NCBI RefSeq assembly: GCF_008704555.1
Contig: NZ_CP023702.1
Location: forward strand, 3,906,001 to 3,970,000
Origin: Streptomyces nitrosporeus
GTDB taxonomy: Bacteria > Actinomycetota > Actinomycetes > Streptomycetales > Streptomycetaceae
Direction: 5' to 3'
DNA length: 64,000 bases
A program made the translations under genes and the position numbers. The notes beneath the pieces were generated by a model, which had not been told where the DNA came from, did not search any database, and was given only the letters and a program-made list of their open reading frames with translations. The number at the start of each line of letters is the position of its first letter. Within the stretch, counting starts at the first letter, position 1. Positions 36,271-44,558 of this stretch are shown piece by piece.

Positions 36271-38406
36271 TCAGCCCACGCCCACCGCTCCGGTGCCCGC
36301 CCCGTTGCGGGAGGCGGTGGCGGCCGGGGCCGGTCCACCGCCGGCCAGCGAGGACACCGTCATCCCGGCGAGCCCCAACTCCTCGGCTGCGCTCAGCAGT
36401 TGGCGTACCTGGTCGGAGGCCGGGCCGGACGATCCCCGCATCAGCCGCATCAGCAGGGCCGACACCGTCAGGTTCTGTACGTCACCCGTGGACACGGAGC
36501 CCAGCACCCGGGTCAGGTCGTCGGTGAAGGAGGAGCTGCCGTCCAGCCACGGACCCGCCAGGGTCTGCGCGGTCTTCGAGTTCTTCACGAAGCCGTCCAC
36601 GCTCCGCCCCATCGAGACGGACGACACGAGACGGTCGAAGAAGACGGAGTCCCCGCCCACGATGTCGATGTCCGCGTTCTCCAGACCGGTGGCCAGGACC
36701 GTCGCCTGGGCCTCGGCGACCTGCCGCTGGACGTCGAACTCCGCCAGCCGGATCTCCTTCTCCGCCTCCAGCCGCAGCCGGTACTCCTCGTGCCCGCGCG
36801 AGGCGTCGTCCAGCGCCGCCATCGCCGCGGCCTTCTCGGTGAGCCCCTCCGCCTCGGCCTTCAGCTTCTCGCCGATCATCGCGGCGTCCGCGGCGGCCTG
36901 GGCCTGGGTGCCTTCCGCGACGGCCAGCGCCTTCAGACGTGCGCCCTCCGCCTCGGCCCGCAGCCGGGCCTCGGTCGCCTGCGCCTCGGCGAGGCCGGCC
37001 TTCTCGGTGACTTCGGCCTCCGCCTCCCGGACCTGGATCTCGGCGAGCCCCGCGGCGGCGGTCTCGGCCTGGATGCCCTCCGCCAGCTTCAGCTTTGCCA
37101 GGGAGTCCAGCTCGGCGGTCTTCAGCCGGGCCTCGGCGAGCGTGAGCTGCTCGGCCGCCCGGTGCGCGGCCGCGGCCTCGGCGGCCTCCGCCGCCTTGAT
37201 GTCCTTGACCAGCTTCTCCTGCGCCTCGGCCTCGGCCGCGATGATCACGGCCTTCCGGCCGCGCTCGGACTCCTCGACGGCCCGCAGGGTCAGGATCGAC
37301 TCCTCCTGCTCGGCGACCGTACGGTCCACCGCGACCCGCTCCCGGATCACGTCGGCGACCTCGCGGCGCTCGGCCTCGACCTCCTTCGTCGCGGCGATCC
37401 GGTTCAGCTCCGTCTCGCGCTCGCGGCCGATGACCTCCAGGACCCGGTCCTTCTCGATCCGCTCGTTCTCCACGGCGATGACCCGCTCGCGGTTCTTCTG
37501 CGCGACCGCGATCTCCCGGGCCTGGTTCTCCCGCTGGATGCCGAGCTGCTCCTCGGTACGGATGAACGCGCTCTGCGCGCCGAGCCGTTCCTCCTCCTGC
37601 ACCCGGGCGGTGGCCGCCTCCTCGCGGGCCCGCAGCGTCTCGACCTCGCGGCGCTGCTTGATCTCCGCCTCGGCCTGCCGTCGCTCCAGCTCCAGGATGG
37701 TCTCCCGGGCGTCGACGTCCTGCCGGGTGATCTCCTTCTGCTCGGTGCGCTGGAACTCGTTGGTGCGGACGTGCTCGATCGCCGTCAGTTCGGTGATCTT
37801 GCGGATGCCCTGCGCGTCCAGGATGTTGGCGCCGTCGAGCTGCGCCATCGGGGTCTGCTCCAGGAAGTCGATCGCGGCGTCGTCGAGGTGGTAGCCGTTC
37901 AGGTCGGTTCCGATGACCCGGATGATCCGGTCCCGGAACTCCTCGCGCTTGGTGTAGAGGTCGACGAAGTCGAGCTGCTTGCCGACGGTCTTCAGCGCCT
38001 CGGAGAACTTCGCGGCGAAGAACTCCTGGATGGCGGCCTTGTCGCTGGCCCGCCCGGTCCCGATGGCCTGCGCGACCTTGATGACGTCCTCCACGGTCTT
38101 GTTGACCCGTACGAAGAACGTGATGTGGATGTCGGCGCGGATGTTGTCCTGGCAGATCAGGCCCTCGCGCCCGGTACGCCGGATCTCGATCGTCTTCACC
38201 GAGATGTCCATGGTCTCGGCCTTGTGGAGCACCGGCAGGACGACGGCGCCGGTGAAGGTGACGTCGACCTTCTTGGTCTTGGAGATGATCAGCGCCTTGC
38301 CCTGCTCCACCTTGCGGAAGAGGCGGGTGATGACGAAGACCAGGGCGATGGCGATGAGCAGGACAACGGCGATCAGTACGCCGATGCCCCAGGAGATGGC
38401 ATCCAT
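36271..38406 (-). CDS. Flotillin family protein (YqiK-like)
   Basis: The 711-residue protein has an N-terminal membrane anchor (ISWGIGVLIAVVLLIAIALV). An SPFH/PHB domain follows at ~30-230 (ALIISKTKKVDVTFTGAVVL; ETMDISVKTIEIRRTGREGL), then a very long Ala/Glu-rich coiled coil (~230-560; repeats such as LEAEAEGARLKALAVAEGTQ). The C-terminal flotillin-type domain contains NADIDIVGGDSVFFDRLVS. Flotillins scaffold functional membrane microdomains. AAGGA precedes the ATG at 38406. The upstream gene is an NfeD/YqiJ-like protein, the usual partner of YqiK-type flotillins, and the downstream gene is the large AAA ATPase. Confidence 0.9.
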   Translation of the reverse strand: MDAISWGIGVLIAVVLLIAIALVFVITRLFRKVEQGKALIISKTKKVDVTFTGAVVLPVLHKAETMDISVKTIEIRRTGREGLICQDNIRADIHITFFVRVNKTVEDVIKVAQAIGTGRASDKAAIQEFFAAKFSEALKTVGKQLDFVDLYTKREEFRDRIIRVIGTDLNGYHLDDAAIDFLEQTPMAQLDGANILDAQGIRKITELTAIEHVRTNEFQRTEQKEITRQDVDARETILELERRQAEAEIKQRREVETLRAREEAATARVQEEERLGAQSAFIRTEEQLGIQRENQAREIAVAQKNRERVIAVENERIEKDRVLEVIGRERETELNRIAATKEVEAERREVADVIRERVAVDRTVAEQEESILTLRAVEESERGRKAVIIAAEAEAQEKLVKDIKAAEAAEAAAAHRAAEQLTLAEARLKTAELDSLAKLKLAEGIQAETAAAGLAEIQVREAEAEVTEKAGLAEAQATEARLRAEAEGARLKALAVAEGTQAQAAADAAMIGEKLKAEAEGLTEKAAAMAALDDASRGHEEYRLRLEAEKEIRLAEFDVQRQVAEAQATVLATGLENADIDIVGGDSVFFDRLVSSVSMGRSVDGFVKNSKTAQTLAGPWLDGSSSFTDDLTRVLGSVSTGDVQNLTVSALLMRLMRGSSGPASDQVRQLLSAAEELGLAGMTVSSLAGGGPAPAATASRNGAGTGAVGVG

Positions 38407-38563
38407 GTCAGTCCTTGGCGGTGGTGATGAGGAAGCTGGGCGGGGCCGGTCCCGGTGTTTTCGGGCATGCCGGGCGGAGGACCGGCGCGCTGGGGCCGGC
38501 CCGTGGGCGGTGAGCGGTGAGCGGTGGGGACGGAGGTGCGGGCGCCGGGTGCCTGGTGCCGGA

Positions 38564-39202
38564 TCAGCCCGCGTCGTGCGGCAGGGCGCGCGGGGCCAGT
38601 TCGGCGTCGTAGGGGGAGACCCAGAAGAACTCGCCCTCGGCGTCGTACGCGTAGAGGAGCCCCGCGCTGCCCGCGGTGAACGTCTCACCGGGTGGCACCG
38701 ACGCGTCCAGCAGACGCACCTGCACGATGGCGGTCGAGCCGTCGGCCGCGGCGACCTCCGCCTGCCCGAAGTCGGCACTGACCGACCCGGTGCGGATCGT
38801 GCAGACCTGGCCGACGAAGTCCCGCCGGGATGGAGGGGGTTCCGCGGGGAAGTACCGGCGGAAGCGGCGCAGGAGCATACGGACGGTCCCCCAGGCGATG
38901 AGCAGGGCGGCGGCCAGCACGGCGATGTGGAGCAGTGCCCGGGGCGTGCCCGTGGCGCCGCTGCGCAGGACCAGGACGGAACCGGTCAGGCTGACGAACC
39001 AGGAGACCAGCACGAGCAGGGACACCGACACCGAGACGGGGACCCCGCCGACGCCGACCGCGTCGGTGTCGAGATCGGTGTCGAAGGAGTCGTGACCGGT
39101 GGCTCCGGCCAGCACCAGCAGCCAGAAGCAGACGACGACGACCAGGGCGGCGCCGAAGACCACCGCTGGGAATGCGAGTGCCGCGGAAAGGAATTCGTTC
39201 AC
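38564..39202 (-). CDS. NfeD/YqiJ-like OB-fold membrane protein
   Basis: The 212-residue protein has transmembrane segments at ~8-30 (AVVFGAALVVVVCFWLLVLA), ~55-80 and ~88-110. A C-terminal OB-fold-like domain follows (DFVGQVCTIRTGSVSADFGQ, then AIVQVRLLDASVPPGETF). The layout is that of YqiJ, the NfeD-related protein encoded next to the flotillin YqiK in other bacteria. The GTG start at 39202 was chosen because the longer frame runs through low-complexity intergenic DNA. It is first in the minus-strand cluster and 157 bases from the flotillin start. Confidence 0.8.
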   Translation of the reverse strand: MNEFLSAALAFPAVVFGAALVVVVCFWLLVLAGATGHDSFDTDLDTDAVGVGGVPVSVSVSLLVLVSWFVSLTGSVLVLRSGATGTPRALLHIAVLAAALLIAWGTVRMLLRRFRRYFPAEPPPSRRDFVGQVCTIRTGSVSADFGQAEVAAADGSTAIVQVRLLDASVPPGETFTAGSAGLLYAYDAEGEFFWVSPYDAELAPRALPHDAG

Positions 39203-39262
39203 CCGGATCCACCCCCTGTGACGCGGCGTCGCCGCGCTCCTGCCGTGCCGTCCTCGCACCGC

Positions 39263-39492
39263 GCCGCCCTCGGGCGGTGCCGTCCTCGTACCGTGCTCGT
39301 GCCGCCCTCGGGCGGTGCCGTCTTCATGTCCTGCGGCGCGGTCGTGTCCGCGCTCCGCGGGACGGAATTCCGTGGGGGAGCGGGCGGCCGGGCGGGGCCC
39401 CGGCGCCACGGAACCGCGAACGGTCCGCGGCGGCCGGGTTTCTCCCCGTATCCCCCGGTGTTCCCCCGTATCCCCCGTGTTTCCCCCGTGTG
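39263..39492. repeat. Intergenic direct repeats upstream of the NfeD-like and pucR-type genes
   Basis: Two 22-base copies (39263-39284 and 39301-39322), each with the hairpin core CCGCCCTCGGGCGG, are followed by a CCCCCGTAT/CCCCCGTGT tandem tract at 39441-39492. These lie in the 436-base divergent gap 39203-39638. No gene is seen there. Regulatory sites for both flanking genes must be in this stretch. Confidence 0.65.
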
Positions 39493-39638
39493 TTGCTGAA
39501 GTGATCGTGCCAGTGGGAGGGGGTCCGGCGCATTGCCGGGATCCGGCAAACTTGGCGCTGTCCGGTTGCCGGGCACCGGCAGGGCTTTCGAAGCGTTGCC
39601 CTGATGACATAGCTGTTACATACAAGAAGAGGTGACCC

Positions 39639-40712
39639 GTGGCCGAGCCGGAGATTCCGGACGACGTCCTGGGGGATTACGCCCTGATCCTGGAACAGGC
39701 CGCGGCGACCGGACGCAGGCTGACCAGGGAGGAACTGGAGGAGCACCGGCTGCTCGGCCGTGAGGCCGCCGAGGCGGGATTCCAGCTCCGGGCCCTGGTC
39801 CGGCGGCATCTGACGGCGACCCGGGAGTCCTGGCCCGCCGCCGCGGCCCGGGGGGACCAGACCGCCGTCGCCGCCGTACTGGCGGCCGTGGAGCAGACGG
39901 TCGACGCCTTCGCGGAGGGTTTCGAGCGTGCGCAGCGCCTGACCGTACGCCGTGAGGAGGCGGCCCGCCGCGAGTTCATCGACGATCTGCTGTACGGGCG
40001 CAGCGACATGGGCCGTCTCGCGGAGCGCGCCACCCGGTTCGGGCTGCGGCTGTCCCGCGCCCACGCCGTCGCGGTTGCGGCGGGACCCGAGGCGTACACC
40101 GAGAGCGACGCGGTGCCGCGCACGGTGGAGACGGCGCTGCTCGCCCGGTTCAGCGGCCGGAAGATCCTGCTGACCACCAAGGACGGACGCCTGGTGTGCA
40201 TCGCCCCGGGCAGCCAGCCGGACGTCCTGCGGTACTTCGCCAAGCAGGCGCACGCGGCGACGGAGGGCGGCCAGGTCGCGGTGGGGCGCCCGCACCGAGG
40301 GCCGGGCGGTGTCGTCCACTCGTACGACGAGGCCCTGGACGCCCTGGAGATGGGCCGTCTCATGGACCTCGACGACCCGGTGCTCTACGCGGCCGACCTG
40401 CTGGTCTACCCGGTCCTCACCCGGGACCGGCAGGCGATGGCGGACCTGGTGCGCAGCGAACTGGGCCCGCTCCAGAAGGCCAGGGGCGGCGCGGAACCGC
40501 TGCTGGAGACGCTCTCCGTGTACTTCGACTCGGGCTGTGTCGCAGCCGAGACGGCGCGCCGGCTGGCGCTGAGCGTCCGGGCGCTGACCTACCGGCTGGA
40601 GCGCATCCACCAGTTGACGGGTTCGGACCCCTCCGACCCGATGCACCGCTACTCGCTCCAGACGGCGGTGATCGGCGCCCGGCTGCTGGACTGGCCGGCG
40701 AAGGAGCTCTGA
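39639..40712 (+). CDS. PucR-family transcriptional regulator (CdaR-type)
   Basis: The 357-residue regulator has an N-terminal helical region (residues 1-110) and a central GGDEF-like/CdaR-type domain. The C-terminal PucR helix-turn-helix reads LLETLSVYFDSGCVAAETAR followed by LSVRALTYRLERIHQLTG. PucR regulators control purine, sugar-acid or secondary-metabolism genes; the target here is unknown. GTG start with a GAGGTG-like ribosome site. It is divergent from the NfeD-flotillin cluster and could regulate it. Confidence 0.88.
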   Translation: MAEPEIPDDVLGDYALILEQAAATGRRLTREELEEHRLLGREAAEAGFQLRALVRRHLTATRESWPAAAARGDQTAVAAVLAAVEQTVDAFAEGFERAQRLTVRREEAARREFIDDLLYGRSDMGRLAERATRFGLRLSRAHAVAVAAGPEAYTESDAVPRTVETALLARFSGRKILLTTKDGRLVCIAPGSQPDVLRYFAKQAHAATEGGQVAVGRPHRGPGGVVHSYDEALDALEMGRLMDLDDPVLYAADLLVYPVLTRDRQAMADLVRSELGPLQKARGGAEPLLETLSVYFDSGCVAAETARRLALSVRALTYRLERIHQLTGSDPSDPMHRYSLQTAVIGARLLDWPAKEL

Positions 40713-40868
40713 GCGGGGCCGTCCGGCCGCCCCGGGGGGCGGGGCGGGCAGGGGGGAGGGGTGGCCGGGGGCGCACAGGGGGTGGCGCCCCCGGCCTGCC
40801 GGGCGCGGCGGGGTGGGTGGGTCCCTCCGCGGGATCCGGCGGTCCGACGGCCGGTGGTGGCCGGTGAA

Positions 40869-40988
40869 CCGTCGGCCGTTGACCTGCCGGCCGGTGGCCT
40901 GCCGGCCGGTGGTTCGTCGGCCGCTGACTTGCCGGCCGTTGACCCGCCGGCCGTTGGTCCACCGGCCGTTGGTCCACCGGCCGTTGGT
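40869..40988. repeat. 15-bp minisatellite, eight copies
   Basis: Eight contiguous 15-base units of consensus CCGCCGGCCGTTGGT run from 40869. The last two are identical and the earlier ones more divergent. The array lies in the 344-base gap between the PucR gene and the convergent terB-like gene, where no gene is seen. Confidence 0.9.
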
Positions 40989-41056
40989 CCGGTTCCGGCG
41001 GGCTCCGGGGGCCGGGTGCCCGGCGCCCGGACGCCGGTTCCCGCCGGCTCGCGGCG

Positions 41057-41512
41057 CTACAGGTCGAACTCGTGCGGCGGCAGCCCGAGTGCGAAGCACG
41101 CCTCGCGGACGACGGCCTGCTCGGAGGCGTCGAAGTCACCGTCGGCGCCACCGATGACGATGCCGATCTGGATCACGGCACGCGCCTCCGCCGGCTTCTT
41201 CTTCGCCTTGGCGATCTCCTGGAGCACGGCGACCTTGCCGAAGGCGAAGTCGGCGGTCAGCTTGTCGACGTACTCGTTGAAGCGCCGCTGGAGGTCCTCC
41301 GCGGGGAAGTTCCGCAGGACGTCGTTGCCCGTGATCAGGGAGGCGACGCGCTGCCGCTCGGACGGGTCGACGGAACCGTCGGCGGCGGCGACCAGGGCGC
41401 AGACGGCCATGCTCGCGTCCCGGAACGCCCCGCTCTTCAGGTCGTTCTTCTTCGCCTCCAGCTGCTGCTGCATCGTCGAAGCGGATTCCTTGATCCGGTC
41501 CCAAAGGGCCAT
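41057..41512 (-). CDS. TerB family tellurite resistance-like protein
   Basis: The 151-residue TerB-fold protein starts MALWDRIKESASTMQQQLEA. It carries the two acidic metal-binding repeats AAADGSVDPSERQRV and GGADGDFDASEQAVV, each following a hydrophobic helix. TerB domains bind divalent metals at the membrane as part of Ter stress systems. The TerF-like VWA protein at 18-20 kb is a possible functional relative. Upstream is a short palindrome (41559-41572) that may be its operator. Confidence 0.93.
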   Translation of the reverse strand: MALWDRIKESASTMQQQLEAKKNDLKSGAFRDASMAVCALVAAADGSVDPSERQRVASLITGNDVLRNFPAEDLQRRFNEYVDKLTADFAFGKVAVLQEIAKAKKKPAEARAVIQIGIVIGGADGDFDASEQAVVREACFALGLPPHEFDL

Positions 41513-41558
41513 GACGTCTCCATACGGTGAGTACGTGAGGTGCCGAACCAGGGAAACT

Positions 41559-41572
41559 CTACAACGGTGTAG
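41559..41572 (-). promoter_or_regulatory. Palindrome upstream of the terB-like gene
   Basis: CTACAACGGTGTAG has perfect 5-base arms around a 4-base centre, 47 bases before the TerB start in an AT-richer stretch. It is likely an operator or part of the promoter. Confidence 0.35.
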
Positions 41573-41604
41573 AAGTAACTGGGTGCGCGGTCCGCGCGAA
41601 CGCG

Positions 41605-41705
41605 GGCCGGAGGCGGCTGGAAGGCGACCGGAGGGTGGCCGGAGGTGGTCGGCGACGGCCGGAAGCGGTCGGAGGTGGCCGGAAGGCGGTCGAAGTGCGT
41701 CGGGA
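41605..41705. repeat. Imperfect GGCCGGAGGTGGTCGG repeats
   Basis: Short degenerate units (CCGGAGGTGG/CCGGAAGCGG) recur through this stretch between the terB-like promoter and the 3' end of the nitroreductase gene. Confidence 0.5.
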
Positions 41706-41710
41706 AGGCG

Positions 41711-42235
41711 TCAGGAGAGGTCCTCGACCAGAACGACGAACGGGATCGAGGCGCCCGCCCGCCGGTAGTCCTCGGCGCTGCCGTCGACGGGGAAACCCAT
41801 GAAGGCGCACAGCCTGCGTGCGGTCCTGGGGTGCCGGTCCGCGTACCGCGCCATCAGCTCCCCGCCCTCCTCGGGCGCCGGGAAGCGGGCGGACACCGCG
41901 TGGTAGCCGCGCCCGGCCTGGACCACGGCCTGCGGGGTCCGGCGGAGATTGCGGTACCAGTCGGCCCGGGGCCCGAAGCCGGAGGCGAGCGTCCAGGTCC
42001 TGCGCCCGCCCATCTCCCCGGTGCCGACGACCTCCAGTACGGTCCGGCGCGGCTCGCCGGTGAGACGACCGGTGTGCACGAGCAGCAGCAGACGCCCGCG
42101 GAACAGCGGTCCGATCCCCATCCGGAACAGGAGGACGGGCATCCGTGCCGCCGAACGCCTCCAGCCGGTGAGCGGCGCGGGGCGGCGGGGGCCCGGGGCG
42201 GCGGGTTCGGGAGGCTCGGCGGACGGGTGCGTCAC
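41711..42235 (-). CDS. Deazaflavin (F420)-dependent nitroreductase family protein
   Basis: The 174-residue split-barrel protein belongs to the Ddn/F420-dependent family. It contains GRLLLLVHTGRLTGEPRRTV and LASGFGPRADWYRNLRRTPQ, the typical substrate/cofactor region, then FPAPEEGGELMARYADRHPR. Such enzymes use reduced F420, or bind it, to reduce quinones or nitro compounds. The GTG at 42235 gives a Pro/Glu-rich N-terminal leader, and a start at the later ATG (MPVLLFRMG) is also possible. It is divergent from a MarR gene across a region with paired operator-like repeats, so it is a likely MarR target. Confidence 0.85.
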   Translation of the reverse strand: MTHPSAEPPEPAAPGPRRPAPLTGWRRSAARMPVLLFRMGIGPLFRGRLLLLVHTGRLTGEPRRTVLEVVGTGEMGGRRTWTLASGFGPRADWYRNLRRTPQAVVQAGRGYHAVSARFPAPEEGGELMARYADRHPRTARRLCAFMGFPVDGSAEDYRRAGASIPFVVLVEDLS

Positions 42236-42313
42236 GGGGCGGCTGGCCCTTCTCCGGCGGCGTACGGCATGCGGCGCGGCGGCGTACGGGGTGGACGTCT
42301 GGTCTGGTGGTCC

Positions 42314-42341
42314 GTGCAAACGTTTGGACAGTGCAAACGTT
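42314..42341. promoter_or_regulatory. Paired operator-like repeats between nitroreductase and marR genes
   Basis: GTGCAAACGTT occurs at 42314-42324 and again at 42331-42341. The first extends to the palindrome CAAACGTTTG. The centre-to-centre distance is 17 bases. The location between divergent genes suggests MarR binding sites. Confidence 0.5.
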
Positions 42342-42440
42342 GCCTTGTCCCTGTCGCTCGTGCCACATTCCCCGGGTCCCGAAACGAGATCGGCTCGGCT
42401 TCGATTCGGGTTCGGCGGTCGGAGGGGGGTACAAAGAGGC

Positions 42441-43043
42441 ATGCCAGAACACTCCGCCGCCGCCTCCGAGGACGAGGGCCCGGCCCCAGAACCGGAACCG
42501 GACCCAGAACCGGGCCCGGACCCAGAACCGGGCGAGTCTCCGGCCCTCCACGGTGCGGGAGGGAAGCCGGAGGAAGTCCCGGACGACGTCGATGCCGTGA
42601 CCCACGCGGTGCTGACCGCCTCGCGACTGCTCGTAGCCGTCGCCGCCCGCTCACTCGCCGCCGTCGAGGACCGGGTGACCGTCCCGCAGTTCCGGCTCCT
42701 GGTGGTCCTGTCCTCGCACGGCGACGCCAAGCTGGTCGACCTCGCCGAGTGGCTCGGGGTCAACCCCTCCACCGCGATGCGGATGGTGGACCGGCTGATA
42801 GCGGCCGGCCTCGCGAAGCGCACGATCAACCCGGACAACCGGCGTGAGACGGTGCTGCGGCTGACGCCGGAGGGCAGCAGGATCGTCGCCGACGTCACCG
42901 CGCGCCGCCGCCGGGAGATCGCCGGGATCGTGGAACGCCTCGCCCCTCAGCAGCGTACGGCGCTGGTCGACGCGCTGACGGCGTTCACCGAGGCAGGCGG
43001 TGAGGCCCCCGCCCCCGCCGCCTACCCGCTCGGCTGGACCTGA
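42441..43043 (+). CDS. MarR family transcriptional regulator
   Basis: This 200-residue MarR-type winged-helix dimer starts with a 45-residue acidic/Pro-rich extension (EDEGPAPEPEPDPEPGPDPE). The core shows VTVPQFRLLVVLSSHGDAKL, recognition-helix region NPSTAMRMVDRLIAAGLAKR and wing DNRRETVLRLTPEGSRIV. It probably represses itself and the divergent nitroreductase gene in response to a phenolic or electrophilic ligand. The long acidic extension is unusual for the family. Confidence 0.9.
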   Translation: MPEHSAAASEDEGPAPEPEPDPEPGPDPEPGESPALHGAGGKPEEVPDDVDAVTHAVLTASRLLVAVAARSLAAVEDRVTVPQFRLLVVLSSHGDAKLVDLAEWLGVNPSTAMRMVDRLIAAGLAKRTINPDNRRETVLRLTPEGSRIVADVTARRRREIAGIVERLAPQQRTALVDALTAFTEAGGEAPAPAAYPLGWT

Positions 43044-43062
43044 CCCGCCACCGGCCGCCGTA

Positions 43063-43141
43063 CGGAAAGCGCCGGTGCGGAAAGCACCGGCACGGGGAGG
43101 CACCGGCACGGGGAGGCACCGGCACGGAAAGCACCGGTACG
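43063..43141. repeat. 16-bp tandem repeats after the marR gene
   Basis: Units GGAAAGCGCCGGTGCG, GGAAAGCACCGGCACG and GGGAGGCACCGGCACG recur with period 16 from 43063. The last units resemble the left arm of the terminator that follows. Confidence 0.8.
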
Positions 43142-43200
43142 GAAAAGCGCCGGCCCCCCGCCCAGGAGCAGAAACGGGTGGAGGACCGGCGCTTTTCCGT
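43139..43200. terminator. Long hairpin between marR and antiporter genes
   Basis: Perfect 15-base arms ACGGAAAAGCGCCGG (43139-43153) and 43186-43200 enclose a 32-base loop between convergent genes. The right arm contains TTTT. The repeats just upstream could form competing hairpins with the same right arm. Confidence 0.75.
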
Positions 43201-43212
43201 AGCGGCGGGCCG

Positions 43213-44556
43213 TCAGTCGGCGTCGCGTCCGGCGTGTTCAGGCGTCAGGACGTCGTGCGAGGGCATGTCCTTGCCGTCGTCGGTCCCGGCGGCGGCAGTC
43301 CCGGCAGCGGCACCGTCCTTCCCCGCCTTCCCCGCCTTCTCCTCCGCCTTCCCCGGCAGGTCCCCGCCCGGCTTCCGCGCGGCCCCGTCCTTGCCCTTCC
43401 CGGTGAGCGCGGCCTGGATCCGGGAGGCGACCGGCTCGGTCCAGCGGGCGGTCAGCGGCCCGGCGATGACCAGGATCAGCACGTACGCGGTGGCGATGGG
43501 CCCGATCCTCGGCTCGGTGGCCACGGCCAGACCGGCGATGACGATCGAGAACTCACCGCGCGCGACCAGGGTGCCTCCGGCACGCCAGCGGCCCCGGGGA
43601 CCGATACCGGCCCTGCGCGAGGCGTACCAGCCGGTGCCGATCTTCGTGAAGATGGTGACGACGGCCAGCAGCGCCGCCGGCAGCAGGACCGGCGGGATCT
43701 CGGCCGGGTCCGTGGACAGTCCGAAGAACACGAAGAAGACGGCCGCGAACAGGTCGCGCAGCGGTGTCAGCAGCTTGCGCGCGCCCTCGGCGACCTCACC
43801 GGACAGGGCGATGCCCACGAGGAAAGCGCCCACGGCGGCGGAGACCTGCAACTGCTGTGCCACACCGGCGACCAGGACGGTCAGACCGAGGACGACGAGG
43901 AGGAGCATCTCCGGGTTGTCGGAGGACACGGCCCGGCTGATGAGCCGCCCGTGACGCAGCGCCAGGTACAGCACGAAGCCGACGGTGCCGAGGGCGATCA
44001 GCAGGGCGACGCTGCCCCCGGCCAGACCGACACCGGCCAGCATCGCGGTGAGCAGCGGGAGGTATATGGCCATGGCCAGGTCCTCGATGACGAGGACACC
44101 GAGAATGACGGGCGTCTCCCGGTTACCGAGCCGCCCCATGTCCGTCATCACCTTGGCGATCACGCCGGAGGACGAGATCCAGGTGACACCGGCGAGCGCG
44201 ACGGCCCCGACAGGGCCCCATCCGAGCATCAGTCCGGCGATGGCGCCGGGCGTCGCGTTCAGTACGAAGTCGACCGCACCGGAGGGATATTGCGTCTTGA
44301 GGCTGGTGACGAGCTCGGAGGCGCTGTATTCCAGTCCGAGCAGCAACAGCAGGAGAATGACGCCTATCTCAGCACCGATCGCGGTGAATTCCTCACTTGC
44401 GCCGAGCGGTAGCAGTCCGCCTTCCCCGAAGGCCAGGCCGGCCAGCAGATAGAGGGGAATCGGCGAAAGTCCTATCCGCCCGGCGAAGCGTCCGATGATG
44501 CCGAGCCCCAGAATGACGGAGCCCAGCTCCACCAGCAATGCGGTCGTGTCGTGCAC
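43213..44556 (-). CDS. Cation/proton antiporter (CPA2, KhtU/KefB-like)
   Basis: This 447-residue monovalent cation/proton antiporter has about 12 hydrophobic helices. The CPA2 signature is seen at EIGVILLLLLLGLEYSASEL and in the unwound-helix region AGVTWISSSGVIAKVMTDMG, followed by GVLVIEDLAMAIYLPLLTAM with the conserved Glu-Asp. The cytoplasmic tail is Lys/Gly/Ala-rich (GKAEEKAGKAGKDGAA). Its gene follows the RCK_C subunit gene by two bases. Together they resemble KhtTU, which exports potassium or ammonium under control of its KhtT subunit. Confidence 0.92.
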   Translation of the reverse strand: MHDTTALLVELGSVILGLGIIGRFAGRIGLSPIPLYLLAGLAFGEGGLLPLGASEEFTAIGAEIGVILLLLLLGLEYSASELVTSLKTQYPSGAVDFVLNATPGAIAGLMLGWGPVGAVALAGVTWISSSGVIAKVMTDMGRLGNRETPVILGVLVIEDLAMAIYLPLLTAMLAGVGLAGGSVALLIALGTVGFVLYLALRHGRLISRAVSSDNPEMLLLVVLGLTVLVAGVAQQLQVSAAVGAFLVGIALSGEVAEGARKLLTPLRDLFAAVFFVFFGLSTDPAEIPPVLLPAALLAVVTIFTKIGTGWYASRRAGIGPRGRWRAGGTLVARGEFSIVIAGLAVATEPRIGPIATAYVLILVIAGPLTARWTEPVASRIQAALTGKGKDGAARKPGGDLPGKAEEKAGKAGKDGAAAGTAAAGTDDGKDMPSHDVLTPEHAGRDAD

Positions 44557-44558
44557 GG

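Noticed and set aside
35878-38427. 849-codon plus-strand frame opposite the flotillin gene
   Set aside because: Shadow frame rich in Leu/Asp/Arg repeats; the flotillin on the other strand has clear SPFH and coiled-coil features.
41949-42440. Upstream extension of the MarR gene
   Set aside because: It would overlap the divergent nitroreductase gene and its operator; the ATG at 42441 follows AAAGAGG and fits the family after an acidic extension.
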